NCBI GenBank assembly: GCA_016280465.1
Contig: JAEEGT010000057.1
Span: 1-34,047 of the forward strand
Length of the DNA stretch: 34,047 nucleotides
From: Lachnospiraceae bacterium
GTDB taxonomy: Bacteria; Bacillota; Clostridia; Lachnospirales; Lachnospiraceae
Reading direction: 5' to 3'
Positions 1 to 8,342 of this stretch are shown here, in pieces (within the stretch, counting starts at the first letter, position 1; every line of letters begins with the position of its first letter). Both the position numbers and the translations under genes were made by a program. The notes beneath the pieces were generated by a model that was not told where the DNA came from, did no database searches, and worked only from the letters and a program-made list of their open reading frames with translations.

Positions 1-277
1 CGACGACAGAGCGATTCAGCGTGTGCTGCGTGATGTTGATAACAACGACCTTGAGGTTGCTCTTAAGTCCACCAATGAGCAGGTTCAGACCGCAATATTC
101 AACAACCTGTCCAAGCGCCTTGCCGTAATGATCAAGGAAGATATGGACTTCATGGGCCCCGTTCGTATGAAGGACGTGGAAGAAGCACAGCAGAAGATCG
201 TAAACATCATAAGAAAGCTGGAGGATTCCGGCGAAATCGTAATTTCCAGAGGCGGAGGAGACGAGATCGTTGTCTAA
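1..277 (+). CDS. fliG: Flagellar motor switch protein FliG, C-terminal fragment
   Basis: The gene enters from the left edge; the reading frame starts at base 2 and stops with TAA at 275-277. About 91 residues are visible. They match the end of FliG: the DDRAIQRVLRDVD helix, the run LKSTNEQVQTAIFNNLSKR, then MGPVRMKDVEEAQQKIV and a final IIRKLEDSGEIVI. This is the FliG C-terminal domain, whose charged helix faces the stator MotA and turns ion flow into torque on the C-ring. The following gene, fliH, starts inside the last codons, as in other fla/che operons. The N-terminal part, which binds FliF, lies outside the window. No doubt about identity. Confidence 0.97.
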   Translation, partial: DDRAIQRVLRDVDNNDLEVALKSTNEQVQTAIFNNLSKRLAVMIKEDMDFMGPVRMKDVEEAQQKIVNIIRKLEDSGEIVISRGGGDEIVV

Positions 278-1142
278 TAATATCTATAAGGGCAGCTTTG
301 TACGTTTTACGCCCGAGAACACCAAGGTCATCGATACCAATGATCTGGTTGCCAAAAAACTTGAAAGTTATACCAACCTCTTGAGGGAAAGGGAAGAAGC
401 AGACGAGTACCGGGAGAGGGAGGTTGATGACGCCTCTGAAGAGGGTGACCTTTCCGCACTTACGGAAGATCCCGATGCCGGGGGCGAGTTCGCACCCGAG
501 GGGGAATATGCTCCCGAATCGGAAGAACCCGCGGCACCTTCCTACGAAGATATCAAAAAAGCCTGTGACGACATGATCAACGAAGCCAACGCACAGGCTT
601 CTTCTGTTTTGAGCGAGGCCGAAAACAAGGCAAAGTCCATCAGGGAGAATGCCTTTGAGGAGGGCCGCAAGGAAGGTTATGATGCCGGAATGGCCGAGGC
701 TGAAGAAAACTACCTGGCCAAGGTAGGCGAGCTTGAGCAAAAAGAAGCCTTTATGCGGTCACAATACGAAGATCTTGTCAAGGAACTGGAGCCCAAGATG
801 GTGGATGTCATCACGGGAGTCTACGAAAAGATCTTCGGAATGGGTTTTTACCACAAAAAGGACGTGCTTGTTACCCTTATTTCCAGAGCTCTTGCCGATG
901 CGGAAACGGATGACAAGATAATCGTCCACGTATCTGCGGAAGACTACGAACTGGTGGAAGAAGCAAAGGAAGAACTCTTTGCGGATCTGCCCTCATCCGC
1001 GGCCCCCGAGATCCGAAAGCGGGAGAGCATGGCTTCCGGTGAGGCCAAGGTGGAGACCGCATACGGGATCATGGATTGCAGTGTGGACACGGAACTTAAA
1101 GAACTGAGCAAGACCCTTAAGATCCTGGCCCACGGAGACTGA
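270..1142 (+). CDS. fliH: Flagellar assembly protein FliH (export ATPase regulator)
   Basis: A 290-residue acidic protein starting with TTG at 270-272. The start is supported by GGAGGAG at 254-260, nine bases upstream, and it overlaps the fliG stop by 8 nt, so the two genes are probably translationally coupled. After a Glu/Asp-rich region (residues about 40-90) comes a long helical segment (about 95-170, EAENKAKSIRENAFEEGRKEGYDAG) with the G-x-x-x-G-like spacing seen in FliH/HrpE stalks. A compact C-terminal domain follows (KMVDVITGVYEKIFG...). FliH dimers bind FliI and hold the ATPase at the export gate. Position between fliG and fliI supports the call. The N-terminal SNNIYKGSFVRF pattern is common in Clostridia. 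Confidence 0.92.
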   Translation: MSNNIYKGSFVRFTPENTKVIDTNDLVAKKLESYTNLLREREEADEYREREVDDASEEGDLSALTEDPDAGGEFAPEGEYAPESEEPAAPSYEDIKKACDDMINEANAQASSVLSEAENKAKSIRENAFEEGRKEGYDAGMAEAEENYLAKVGELEQKEAFMRSQYEDLVKELEPKMVDVITGVYEKIFGMGFYHKKDVLVTLISRALADAETDDKIIVHVSAEDYELVEEAKEELFADLPSSAAPEIRKRESMASGEAKVETAYGIMDCSVDTELKELSKTLKILAHGD

Positions 1143-1146
1143 CCCT

Positions 1147-2460
1147 ATGGAATGCAATATCAATTACGATAAATACAGAGAGCTTGAGAACGAAGTCTTT
1201 TATAAATCCCAGGGCAAGATCGCCAATGCCGTGGGACTTACCCTTGAAAGCTACGGCCCCGATGCTAAGCTTGGAGACATCTGCACCATTTATTCCAAGG
1301 GAGGTGCCTATGCCCTTGCCAAGGCAGAGGTTGTGGGCTTTAAGGACGGAAAGACCCTTCTTATGCCCTATGAGCACGTGGACGGTGTCAGCATAGGCTG
1401 TATCGTTGAAAATGAAAACCATCCCCTTGAGGTTATGGTCAGCGATGCTCTTTTGGGACATACTCTTAACGGGCTGGGAATCCCCGATGACGGAAGTGTT
1501 ATCTACGGAGCGCCCTATTCCGTGGAGGCTTCGCCTCCGGATCCCATGAGCAGGGAGATAATCTCGGAAGTCCTTTCCCTGGGTGTCAAGGCCGTGGACG
1601 GCCTTCTTACCATTGGCAAGGGACAGCGTGTTGGTATCTTTGCAGGCTCCGGCGTGGGCAAATCCACTCTGATGGGCATGTTTGCAAGAAACACCAAGGC
1701 AGATATCAACGTGATCGCTCTTATCGGAGAGCGCGGCCGTGAGGTCCGGGAATTCGTGGAAAGAGACTTGGGTCCCGAGGGCATGAAACGTTCGGTGCTT
1801 GTGATCGCCACCAGTGACAGGCCTGCGCTTGAACGGACCAAGGCGGCAAAGACCGCCACCGCCATAGCGGAGTATTTCAGGGACCAGGGTAAAGACGTCC
1901 TTCTTATGATGGACTCCCTTACCCGATTTTCCATGGCACAGCGTGAGATAGGTCTTGCCAGCGGTGAGCCTCCCGTGTCAAGGGGTTATCCTCCCAGCGT
2001 ATATGCCGAGATGCCAAAACTCCTGGAAAGAGCCGGCAGGAGCGACAAGGGCTCCATTACGGGACTTTATACGGTCCTTGTGGACGGCGATGATTTTAAC
2101 GAACCCATTACCGATACCGCCAGGAGTATCTTGGACGGACATATAGTATTGAACCGTAAGATCGCCCAAAAGAACCATTACCCCGCCATCGATGTACTGG
2201 CGAGCATTTCAAGATGCATGTCACAGATCGCACCTAAGGAACACAAGGCCGCGGCGGGTCAGATCAAAAACCTCATGGCGACTTACAACGATGCAGAAGA
2301 CCTGATCAATATCGGAGCCTACAAGTCCGGCAGCAATCCCGAGATCGACGACGCCATCCGAAAGCACAAGGAGATCGATGATTTTCTTCTTCAAAGTACC
2401 GAAGACAAGGTGTCTTTCGAGGATACGGTGGCTCAGATGATGGCTATCGTGGCCGAATAA
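1147..2460 (+). CDS. fliI: Flagellum-specific ATP synthase/export ATPase FliI
   Basis: A 437-residue F1-beta-like ATPase. The Walker A motif GSGVGKST is at about residues 167-174. The Walker B stretch is DVLLMMDSLTRF, followed by the FliI/YscN signature RGYPPSVYAEMPKLLERAGR. The length is the usual 430-450. FliI hexamers hydrolyse ATP under the export gate and help unload substrates from chaperones together with FliH and FliJ. The N-terminal beta-barrel domain (about 1-95) is present and complete. The gene starts four bases after fliH and is followed by fliJ, the standard fliH-I-J order. The catalytic motifs appear intact. Confidence 0.98.
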   Translation: MECNINYDKYRELENEVFYKSQGKIANAVGLTLESYGPDAKLGDICTIYSKGGAYALAKAEVVGFKDGKTLLMPYEHVDGVSIGCIVENENHPLEVMVSDALLGHTLNGLGIPDDGSVIYGAPYSVEASPPDPMSREIISEVLSLGVKAVDGLLTIGKGQRVGIFAGSGVGKSTLMGMFARNTKADINVIALIGERGREVREFVERDLGPEGMKRSVLVIATSDRPALERTKAAKTATAIAEYFRDQGKDVLLMMDSLTRFSMAQREIGLASGEPPVSRGYPPSVYAEMPKLLERAGRSDKGSITGLYTVLVDGDDFNEPITDTARSILDGHIVLNRKIAQKNHYPAIDVLASISRCMSQIAPKEHKAAAGQIKNLMATYNDAEDLINIGAYKSGSNPEIDDAIRKHKEIDDFLLQSTEDKVSFEDTVAQMMAIVAE

Positions 2461-2481
2461 TGAATTTGGAAGCGGTGCTGT

Positions 2482-2928
2482 ATGGCAAGATTTCAGTTTC
2501 GCATGCAAAGCGTGCTAAATTTAAAGATCCGTCTCGAGGAACAGCAAAAGAATGCTTTTGCGGCCGCAAAGAAGCGCCTTGACGATGAAATAGAGAAGCT
2601 TTCCGCCCTTTATAAGCGTAAAGAAGCCTACGAAGAGGAAGGACGGCGCATGAGGGATGCGACCCTCAGCGTTCAGGACATCCTTGACAACGAGACCGCC
2701 ATTGTTCGCATGAAGGAATATATCGATGCCCAAACCGAAAAGGTCATGCTCTGCGAACAGGAACTTGAAGCCGAGCGCATCAAGATGGTCGAGATGATGC
2801 AGGAACGAAAGACCTACGAACGCCTGCGGGAGAAGGCTTTCGAACAGTTCCTTGAAGATGAGAAGCACGAAGAAGGCGTTATAAACGACGAGCATAACAG
2901 CTATGTTTACGGCACCAAAGAGGAATAA
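2482..2928 (+). CDS. fliJ: Flagellar export protein FliJ
   Basis: A 148-residue, highly charged, almost entirely helical protein that begins ARFQFRMQSVLNLK, the typical FliJ opening (F-x-F-x-x-x-L-x-x-x-L-x-x-K). The rest is an antiparallel coiled coil with many Glu, Lys and Arg residues, including LDDEIEKLSALYKRKEAYEEEG and CEQELEAERIKMVEMMQERKTYERL. FliJ is the central stalk of the FliI ring, comparable with the gamma subunit of F1, and contacts FlhA. It sits 21 bases after fliI. Sequence conservation in this family is weak, so the call rests on the N-terminus, length, coiled coil and position. Confidence 0.9.
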   Translation: MARFQFRMQSVLNLKIRLEEQQKNAFAAAKKRLDDEIEKLSALYKRKEAYEEEGRRMRDATLSVQDILDNETAIVRMKEYIDAQTEKVMLCEQELEAERIKMVEMMQERKTYERLREKAFEQFLEDEKHEEGVINDEHNSYVYGTKEE

Positions 2929-2942
2929 AGGAATTAACGGGT

Positions 2943-3833
2943 ATGGCTGATTTAGAGAATCCGACGGTGGATGCCGCCGCCGAGAAAAAAAGAATAAAAG
3001 ACGAACGAAAATCCCTTAAGGCCGAAGAAAAAAAGCAGCGTCAGGAAATAAAAAAGCGTGCCAAGGAGATCGCCAAGAGAGAATCGGAGCTTGCCGAGGA
3101 AGAGGATAAAGGCGGAGGTGTGTCTTCCTTTCTGGTCACTACGGTCATAGTCCTTGTTTGGATCGCGATCCTTTGCTTTTTGATCAAACTCGACGTGGGC
3201 GGGTTCGGTTCCGAGATCCTGACACCTCTGTTTAAGGATGTGCCGGTGATCAACCTGATCCTGCCTGATTCCGCAAGGGTGGAAACGCCTACGGAGACTG
3301 AGGAATACGGCGGTTATACCAATCTTAAGGATGCGGTGGATTACATCAAGGTGCTGGAGCTTGAGCTTGAACATGCCCAGACGGTCAACAACACTTATGC
3401 CGAGGAACTTACCAAACTCCAGGCAGAGGTTGACAGACTGCAGGAATTTGAGCATATGCAGGTTGAATTCCAGCGTATCAAAGAACAGTTCTACGAAGAG
3501 ATAGTCTATGCGGACAACGGTCCCGGAGCCGATGCTTACAGGAAATACTATGAAAGCATGGATCCCACCACCGCAGAGGCTTTGTATAAACAGGTTGTTA
3601 CCAAACTGGAAGAAGAAAAAGAAGTCCTTGAGTATGTTTCAATGTACTCACAGATGAAGCCAAAGAAGGCAGGCGCCATCTTTGACGAGATGGTTGCGGC
3701 AAAGGAATATGACAATAAACTTGTTGCCAGAATACTTACAACAATGGATCCGGATGCGGCTGCGCAGATACTTGCCAACATGCAGCCGGCCAACGCGGCG
3801 ATACTTACAAAAATTATGTATCCGGGGGGTTAA
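2943..3833 (+). CDS. MotE/YlxF-like membrane protein with MgtE-N-like C-terminus
   Basis: A 296-residue protein in the slot of Bacillus ylxF, between fliJ and fliK. Residues 1-58 are highly charged and cytoplasmic (Lys/Glu-rich coil). One membrane helix follows at about 60-83 (SFLVTTVIVLVWIAILCFLI). Then comes a coiled coil around 140-180 (YIKVLELELEHAQTVNN...) and a C-terminal helical domain (about 225-296) with SQMKPKKAGAIFDEM, MDPDAAAQILANMQP and ILTKIMYPGG. This repeats the helical hairpins of the MgtE intracellular N domain, as in YlxF, FlbB and MotE. MotE of alpha-proteobacteria is a chaperone for the stator-related protein MotC; the role of YlxF is not settled. The long N-terminal charged tail is notable. 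Confidence 0.8.
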   Translation: MADLENPTVDAAAEKKRIKDERKSLKAEEKKQRQEIKKRAKEIAKRESELAEEEDKGGGVSSFLVTTVIVLVWIAILCFLIKLDVGGFGSEILTPLFKDVPVINLILPDSARVETPTETEEYGGYTNLKDAVDYIKVLELELEHAQTVNNTYAEELTKLQAEVDRLQEFEHMQVEFQRIKEQFYEEIVYADNGPGADAYRKYYESMDPTTAEALYKQVVTKLEEEKEVLEYVSMYSQMKPKKAGAIFDEMVAAKEYDNKLVARILTTMDPDAAAQILANMQPANAAILTKIMYPGG

Positions 3834-3856
3834 GTTTTTGAAGTTTCTGCCGATAT
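3831..3856 (+). promoter_or_regulatory. Probable SigD (sigma-28) promoter upstream of fliK
   Basis: TAAGTTTT at 3831-3838 and GCCGATAT at 3849-3856, with 14 bases between TAAG and GCCGATAT. The sigma-28/SigD consensus is TAAA, about 15 bases, GCCGATAT, so only the last base of the -35 tetrad differs. The -35 overlaps the stop codon of the MotE-like gene. Transcription would start near 3862-3866, exactly where a long hairpin begins. The sigma factor itself is encoded in the same cluster at 27169-27936. I judged this by eye; no promoter model was run. Confidence 0.7.
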
Positions 3857-3865
3857 AAGAATTGT

Positions 3866-3954
3866 AAGCGACAACGGTGATGACAAGGATGTTTCCCGTG
3901 GGCGCGAATTTTGCACCCCGCTAAACGCTTTTGTCATCATCGTTGTCGCTTTTT
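3866..3954 (+). ncRNA. Long intergenic hairpin with short T tract (candidate sRNA, attenuator or processing site)
   Basis: Bases 3866-3894 pair with 3923-3951 in a single register: 29 positions with one A-C mismatch and a few G-U pairs. The outer 21 positions are complementary except for one G-U pair. The 28-base top can form a further small stem (GGGCGC at 3900-3905 with GCACCC at 3913-3918, one mismatch). TTTTT at 3950-3954 follows the 3' side. The element fills the gap between the MotE-like gene and fliK and lies directly behind the SigD promoter. It may be a leader, an attenuator, an RNase III-type processing site or a separate small RNA; the sequence does not decide among these. The stem is longer than a usual intrinsic terminator and the T tract is short. 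Confidence 0.6.
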
Positions 3955-4001
3955 GTGTGAAAAGCACGTGTACATTGAAAACTGAAGAGAGGAGGAAACA
4001 A

Positions 4002-5399
4002 ATGACCAGTACACCTGTAGCGGGTTCGGTAAATTCGCAACTGGCAAGTTTACTGAATACCGTACAAACAAGCAACAAAACGGGTGGTCCGGATTTTAAG
4101 AGCTTTATGAACCGGCAGGATACGGAAGCCGGGGCCATGCAGGATCGGACAGAGAGACCCGAAACAGTGTCGAATGACACAAAACCGGTGACGGAAGGTA
4201 ACTCCGTAAGAAAGGTCAGATCCGCAGAGAACGGGAAAGCGGATACGGAGATCACGGAAGCCAAGGTCGACAAGGTGGAAGAAGCAGTCAACGCGGTAGA
4301 AAAAACCGTGGAAGAAGAACTTGATGTGACCATCGAAGAAGTATCGGAAGTCCTTTCAAACATGGGACTTAACATTCTGGGACTTCTGGATGCGGAGAGG
4401 ATGCCTGAGATAGTAGTTGAACTTACAGGCGCCGAGGACACACTCACCATTGCCACCGACCCCGAACTTTACGAGGCTTTATCCAACATCACCGAAACGG
4501 TGGGCAAAGCGGTTGAGAATCTTACCGAAGAACTAAAGATTCCTTCGGAAGAGTTTACCGAAGCTTTGAAAGGAGCTGAAGTGGACGAGATCCTTAAAGA
4601 GGAGCCTGTCGAAGAAAATATTCCCCTTCCCGTTAACAACGCAAAACTTGCGGAGAAGATCGAGGTGGTGATTCCCACCGGTAAAGATCTCAAAGCAGAA
4701 AGCAAAGAAGAGCCTGAAACAAAGATCGAGATCAGGACACAGAATACCATGGGAAGCGAAGAGGACAGGATCGAATCAAAGACCGAGACCTTCAGACCGG
4801 TTTCTTCTTCAAAACCTGAAGAAGAGCATGAACAGCCTGCATTCGAAGGCAGGGAAAATCCCATGAATTTCGCAGAAAGACTTCTGGCAAAGACAGTTGA
4901 GAGCTTCAACGAAAAAGCACAGGAGATCACCTACAGCGAAATGGATGTACAGGACATCATGGATCAGATGACGGAGTCCATAAGAGTTACGGCAACTCCC
5001 GAGAATCACGAGATCAACATCAAGCTTCATCCCGAATCTTTGGGAAGCGTAAGCGTTAAGGTTTCAGCCAACAGCGAAGGCGTGTTGAGAGCCCAGTTCA
5101 TTACCCAGAACGAAGGCGTCAAGGCCATAGTTGAAAGCCAGGCGATAGTCTTAAGAGAAGCCCTTGAATCCAAAGGCGTTACGGTAGAAGCGGTTGAAGT
5201 TCTGGTTCAGAGCCATGAGTTCGAAAGAAACTTAAGCGATCAGAATCGCGGAAATTCGCAGGGCGAAGAACCCAAGCGACGCGGCATCAGAAGGATCAAT
5301 CTTTTAAACCCCGCCGGCGATGAGATCGAAACGGAAGAAGACACGATCGTAAGAGAAATGATGGAGCAGAACGGAAATACCATCGATTACAGTATTTAG
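4002..5399 (+). CDS. fliK: Flagellar hook-length control protein FliK
   Basis: 465 residues from the ATG at 4002, chosen because GGAGG at 3991-3995 sits six bases before it; an in-frame GTG at 3957 has no such site and overlaps the hairpin region. The N-terminal two thirds is low-complexity and rich in Glu, Thr and Val, probably extended, as expected of a secreted ruler. The C-terminal domain (about 340-425) has the FliK pattern INIKLHPESLGSVSVKV, then LRAQFITQNEGVKAIVES and LREALESKGVTVEAVEV. FliK measures hook length and switches the FlhB export specificity. Its expression may get an extra SigD-dependent input from the promoter at 3831. Confidence 0.92.
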   Translation: MTSTPVAGSVNSQLASLLNTVQTSNKTGGPDFKSFMNRQDTEAGAMQDRTERPETVSNDTKPVTEGNSVRKVRSAENGKADTEITEAKVDKVEEAVNAVEKTVEEELDVTIEEVSEVLSNMGLNILGLLDAERMPEIVVELTGAEDTLTIATDPELYEALSNITETVGKAVENLTEELKIPSEEFTEALKGAEVDEILKEEPVEENIPLPVNNAKLAEKIEVVIPTGKDLKAESKEEPETKIEIRTQNTMGSEEDRIESKTETFRPVSSSKPEEEHEQPAFEGRENPMNFAERLLAKTVESFNEKAQEITYSEMDVQDIMDQMTESIRVTATPENHEINIKLHPESLGSVSVKVSANSEGVLRAQFITQNEGVKAIVESQAIVLREALESKGVTVEAVEVLVQSHEFERNLSDQNRGNSQGEEPKRRGIRRINLLNPAGDEIETEEDTIVREMMEQNGNTIDYSI

Positions 5400-5410
5400 G
5401 AGGAAACAAA

Positions 5411-6112
5411 ATGGCAGATAATCTATCCGCAGTAGTAAAAGACGGTGTGGTTCAATCCTCTACAGCTTCACAGTTGTCTTTGTCCGTTGAAAAGGCCAAC
5501 GAAAACTCGGCGCTCGATAAGGATGCTTTCTTACAGCTCCTTGTAGCACAGATGAAATACCAGGATCCTTTGGAGCCCACGGAAAACACCGAGTACATTT
5601 CACAGCTCGCCACTTTCTCACAGCTGGAAGAAATGCAGAACATGACCTCGGGAATGACTCTTCAAAGAGCCGGAAACCTCATAGGTCAGGAAGTTGTCTG
5701 CAAAGTAACAAACGCTCAGACAGGCGGCACCGAATACGTATCCGGACTTGTTGATTACGTAGTTTACGAAAACAACAAAGCCTATGTTTCCATCGATGAA
5801 TCCCTTTATTCCATCGATGACGTATACCAGGTGATCGACCAGAAATACTCGGCAGCTTACGAACTCGGCAAGAAATTCGTAGCAACCCTTTCCGGTTTCC
5901 CCAAACTTGAAGAACTTACCCTTGATTACAAGGATGCGGTCACCAAGTTAAGAGATACCTACAACGGAATGGACAATTACGAAAAAGCCTTCATCAACAC
6001 CGACGCCATCGAGCTTCTTTCAAAATACGAAAGAAAGATCCGGGAACTTGAATTAAAAGCAGAGGCATCGGGCACAAGCAATACGGACGCTGCACAGGCA
6101 ACGGAAGCTTAA
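5411..6112 (+). CDS. flgD: Flagellar hook cap protein FlgD with helical C-terminal extension
   Basis: A 233-residue protein with GGAGG (5399-5403) ahead of the ATG. Residues about 30-85 are a textbook FlgD N-domain: LDKDAFLQLLVAQMKYQDPLEP, TEYISQLATFSQLEEM. A short beta-rich part (about 90-145, LIGQEVVCKV ... YVVYENNKAYVSI) follows. The last 75 residues are unlike the usual FlgD tudor/Fn3-type region. They read LEELTLDYKDAVTKLRDTYNGM, YEKAFINTDAIELLSKYERKIRELE, then a Ser/Ala/Thr tail. That resembles the small helical repeats of Gram-positive surface proteins (pattern: xxVTLxxKxAVxxARxxYxxLTxxxKxxVxNxxxLxxxExxIxxL). FlgD caps the growing hook and is needed for FlgE assembly. The extension is discussed as a finding. 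Confidence 0.93.
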   Translation: MADNLSAVVKDGVVQSSTASQLSLSVEKANENSALDKDAFLQLLVAQMKYQDPLEPTENTEYISQLATFSQLEEMQNMTSGMTLQRAGNLIGQEVVCKVTNAQTGGTEYVSGLVDYVVYENNKAYVSIDESLYSIDDVYQVIDQKYSAAYELGKKFVATLSGFPKLEELTLDYKDAVTKLRDTYNGMDNYEKAFINTDAIELLSKYERKIRELELKAEASGTSNTDAAQATEA

Positions 6113-6144
6113 GATTAATCCCAACATCGATGAAAGGACTGAAT

Positions 6145-6543
6145 ATGGATATCAAATCAAACAGTTTCCTTTCCATCGAGCAGATCAGAGATCAGTACTT
6201 AGAGCAGCAGACATCGGTCAAGAAAAATGAAAAAAGCGATGTATCCTTTAAAGACATATTTGCAGCCAAAGCAAGAGAGACGGCGGGGGAGGAGATCAAA
6301 TTTTCCAAACATGCCATGAACCGGCTGGCTGACAGAAACATCTCTTTATCGGACAATCAGCTCAAACGTCTGAACGATGCGGCTCTGAAAGCCGAAAGGA
6401 AAGGAATCAAAGAAACACTGGTTTTGGTAGATTCGCTGGCGTTTATAGTCAACGTACCAAACAACACGGTTGTGACGGCTTTGGACAGCACGGAGGCAGC
6501 CGACAATGTATTTACAAATATCGACGGAGCAGTAATTATTTAG
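6145..6543 (+). CDS. Small flagellar operon protein (TIGR02530-like)
   Basis: 132 residues from the ATG at 6145, preferred over an in-frame ATG at 6130 because AAAGGA (6133-6138) lies six bases ahead of it. The core FSKHAMNRLADRNISLSDNQLKRLNDAALKAERKGIKETLVLVDSLAFIVNVPNNTVVTAL is the conserved region of the flagellar operon protein family found between flgD and flgE in Firmicutes and spirochaetes. The end, STEAADNVFTNIDGAVII, is also typical. The biochemical role is not established; a regulatory or chaperone role in hook assembly is often suggested. The first 40 residues are hydrophilic and variable. Confidence 0.85.
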   Translation: MDIKSNSFLSIEQIRDQYLEQQTSVKKNEKSDVSFKDIFAAKARETAGEEIKFSKHAMNRLADRNISLSDNQLKRLNDAALKAERKGIKETLVLVDSLAFIVNVPNNTVVTALDSTEAADNVFTNIDGAVII

Positions 6544-6619
6544 CCGGACCTTACGGAGGCTAAGGCTTTTGACTGACAGATAAAGCCAAACTGCTAAGCA
6601 CTTAAGGAGGTCACTCACT

Positions 6620-8317
6620 ATGATGAGATCAATGTATTCTGGTGTATCCGGACTTAAAACACACCAGACTAAGATGGACGTTATCGGTAACAACATCGCC
6701 AACGTCAACACAGTAGCGTACAAGTCAAATTCCATCACCTTCAGTGAATTGATGTATCAGACAACCAGAAAGGCCAGCGGAGCCAATGCCCTTACCGGCA
6801 CCGGCGGTACCAACGCCCGCCAGATCGGTCTCGGCGTTCAGTCCGCAGCCATCGGCACCGCAATCTCTTCTCAGGGCGCAACCCAGACCACGGGTAACCC
6901 CTTTGATATCTGCATTACCGGTGATGCTTTCTTCATCGTTAATGACGGTTCCAGCAACATGTTCACCCGTGCGGGTGCTTTCAACGTTGACTCCGTAGGT
7001 AACCTGGTAATGGCCAGCAACGGTTACAACGTAATGGGCTGGGGCGTTGATCCCGACACTCTTGCCATCAAGCAGGCAACGGTTACCCCCTTGAAGATCA
7101 TGGACAAGGATCACATGACCTATGAGCCCGAAGCTACCACCCTCGGAATGGTTTCCGGAATCCTTGACAAGAACGATCCCAACGTAAATTCCGAAGCAGG
7201 AAAGAGCATCAGCCTTGCTTTTTACGATGCGCAGGGTTATGCATACACCGCAAAGTTCAGCATTCACTCCACCAGAAACGAAGGCGAATTCTATGTTGTT
7301 CTTGATGATGTGCTTGATTCAAATTCCAAGTCCATCGCAGAGACCTATCCCGGATTCGAACTTTCCGACATCGTTACCCTCGGAAGCGCTTTTGATGCTG
7401 CCGTTAACGAAAAAAGAAACCTGGTTTCCACAGCATCCTTCCAGGCAGGTGCGGTAAAGACTTCCTCTTCCGCAGGTACCGCTGCAACCATCAACTATGT
7501 TGACGGCACCGGCACAAGCCAGTCCTTCAGCGTTCCCGTTCCCGATACGGAAGGTGTATCCACCATGGCATATACCACCGGCGGAACTCCCGATATCAGT
7601 ACCGTAAAGGACATCCTTATGTATGCTTACGGCTATACCGAGGAGGAATTCAACAACTTAAAGGCTGTCAACATTGACATCCTCTCCGGTGAGCTCACTG
7701 TTGTTACCAAGGCTGTTGTGGGAAGCAAGCTTAATTTCAACATAGATGACGGTTCTTTCACCAGCATCGACGGCGGCAAAGAGATCGTGCTTGATTTTGC
7801 ACCCTCACTTACCGACGGAACCACCACCACCTCCCTTGGAAAATTCAGCGATATCACCGTTGACTGGAGCACCACCAACATGTACAACAACTCCGGAACT
7901 TCCACCATCGGCGCCGATAACGGTGACGCGGACGGAAGAGGCACCGGACGTAAGAGAGGCTCCATGACAGGAATCACCATTCAGACCAACGGTATGATCT
8001 ATGCTTCTTACGACAACGGTATGACCAGTCTTCTCGGACAGATTGCTGTTGCTGAGTTCACAAACCCCGAAGGTCTTGAAAAAGCAGGTGAGAACCTTTA
8101 CAACTCCTCCCTTAACTCGGGCGAATTCGACGGAACCGGCGTCGATATCACAGCCTCCGGCGGATACATGACCACAGGCGTTCTCGAAATGAGTAACGTA
8201 GACCTTTCCGCAGAGTTTACAGAGATGATCACCACTCAGAGAGGTTTCCAGGCAAACTCCCGTATCATCACCGTTTCCGACACGATGCTTGAGGAACTGG
8301 TAAATCTTAAGAGATAA
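6620..8317 (+). CDS. flgE: Flagellar hook protein FlgE
   Basis: 565 residues with AAGGAGG at 6604-6610 before the ATG; there are two adjacent ATGs (6620, 6623) and either may serve. The N-terminus MYSGVSGLKTHQTKMDVIGNNIANVNTVAYKSNSITF is the flagellar rod/hook motif. GNPFDICITGDAFFIV and the C-terminal SNVDLSAEFTEMITTQRGFQANSRIITVSDTMLEELVNLKR complete the D0/D1 coiled-coil ends. The middle (about 190-440) is the variable surface domain, rich in Thr, Ser, Gly and Asp. The protein is much longer than Bacillus hook protein, so the surface domain is enlarged. It polymerises under the FlgD cap. A strong terminator follows. Confidence 0.95.
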   Translation: MMRSMYSGVSGLKTHQTKMDVIGNNIANVNTVAYKSNSITFSELMYQTTRKASGANALTGTGGTNARQIGLGVQSAAIGTAISSQGATQTTGNPFDICITGDAFFIVNDGSSNMFTRAGAFNVDSVGNLVMASNGYNVMGWGVDPDTLAIKQATVTPLKIMDKDHMTYEPEATTLGMVSGILDKNDPNVNSEAGKSISLAFYDAQGYAYTAKFSIHSTRNEGEFYVVLDDVLDSNSKSIAETYPGFELSDIVTLGSAFDAAVNEKRNLVSTASFQAGAVKTSSSAGTAATINYVDGTGTSQSFSVPVPDTEGVSTMAYTTGGTPDISTVKDILMYAYGYTEEEFNNLKAVNIDILSGELTVVTKAVVGSKLNFNIDDGSFTSIDGGKEIVLDFAPSLTDGTTTTSLGKFSDITVDWSTTNMYNNSGTSTIGADNGDADGRGTGRKRGSMTGITIQTNGMIYASYDNGMTSLLGQIAVAEFTNPEGLEKAGENLYNSSLNSGEFDGTGVDITASGGYMTTGVLEMSNVDLSAEFTEMITTQRGFQANSRIITVSDTMLEELVNLKR

Positions 8318-8342
8318 TATTTAATTTAATAACGGCTGTTTT

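Noticed and set aside
3957-4001. GTG at 3957 as the start of fliK
   Set aside because: It has no ribosome binding site and overlaps the end of the hairpin region; ATG 4002 has GGAGG at ideal spacing.
6564-6587. GGCTTT/AAAGCC inverted repeat in the gap before flgE
   Set aside because: Only six pairs with a twelve-base loop and no T tract; could arise by chance. The rest of this 76-base gap shows only the flgE ribosome binding site.
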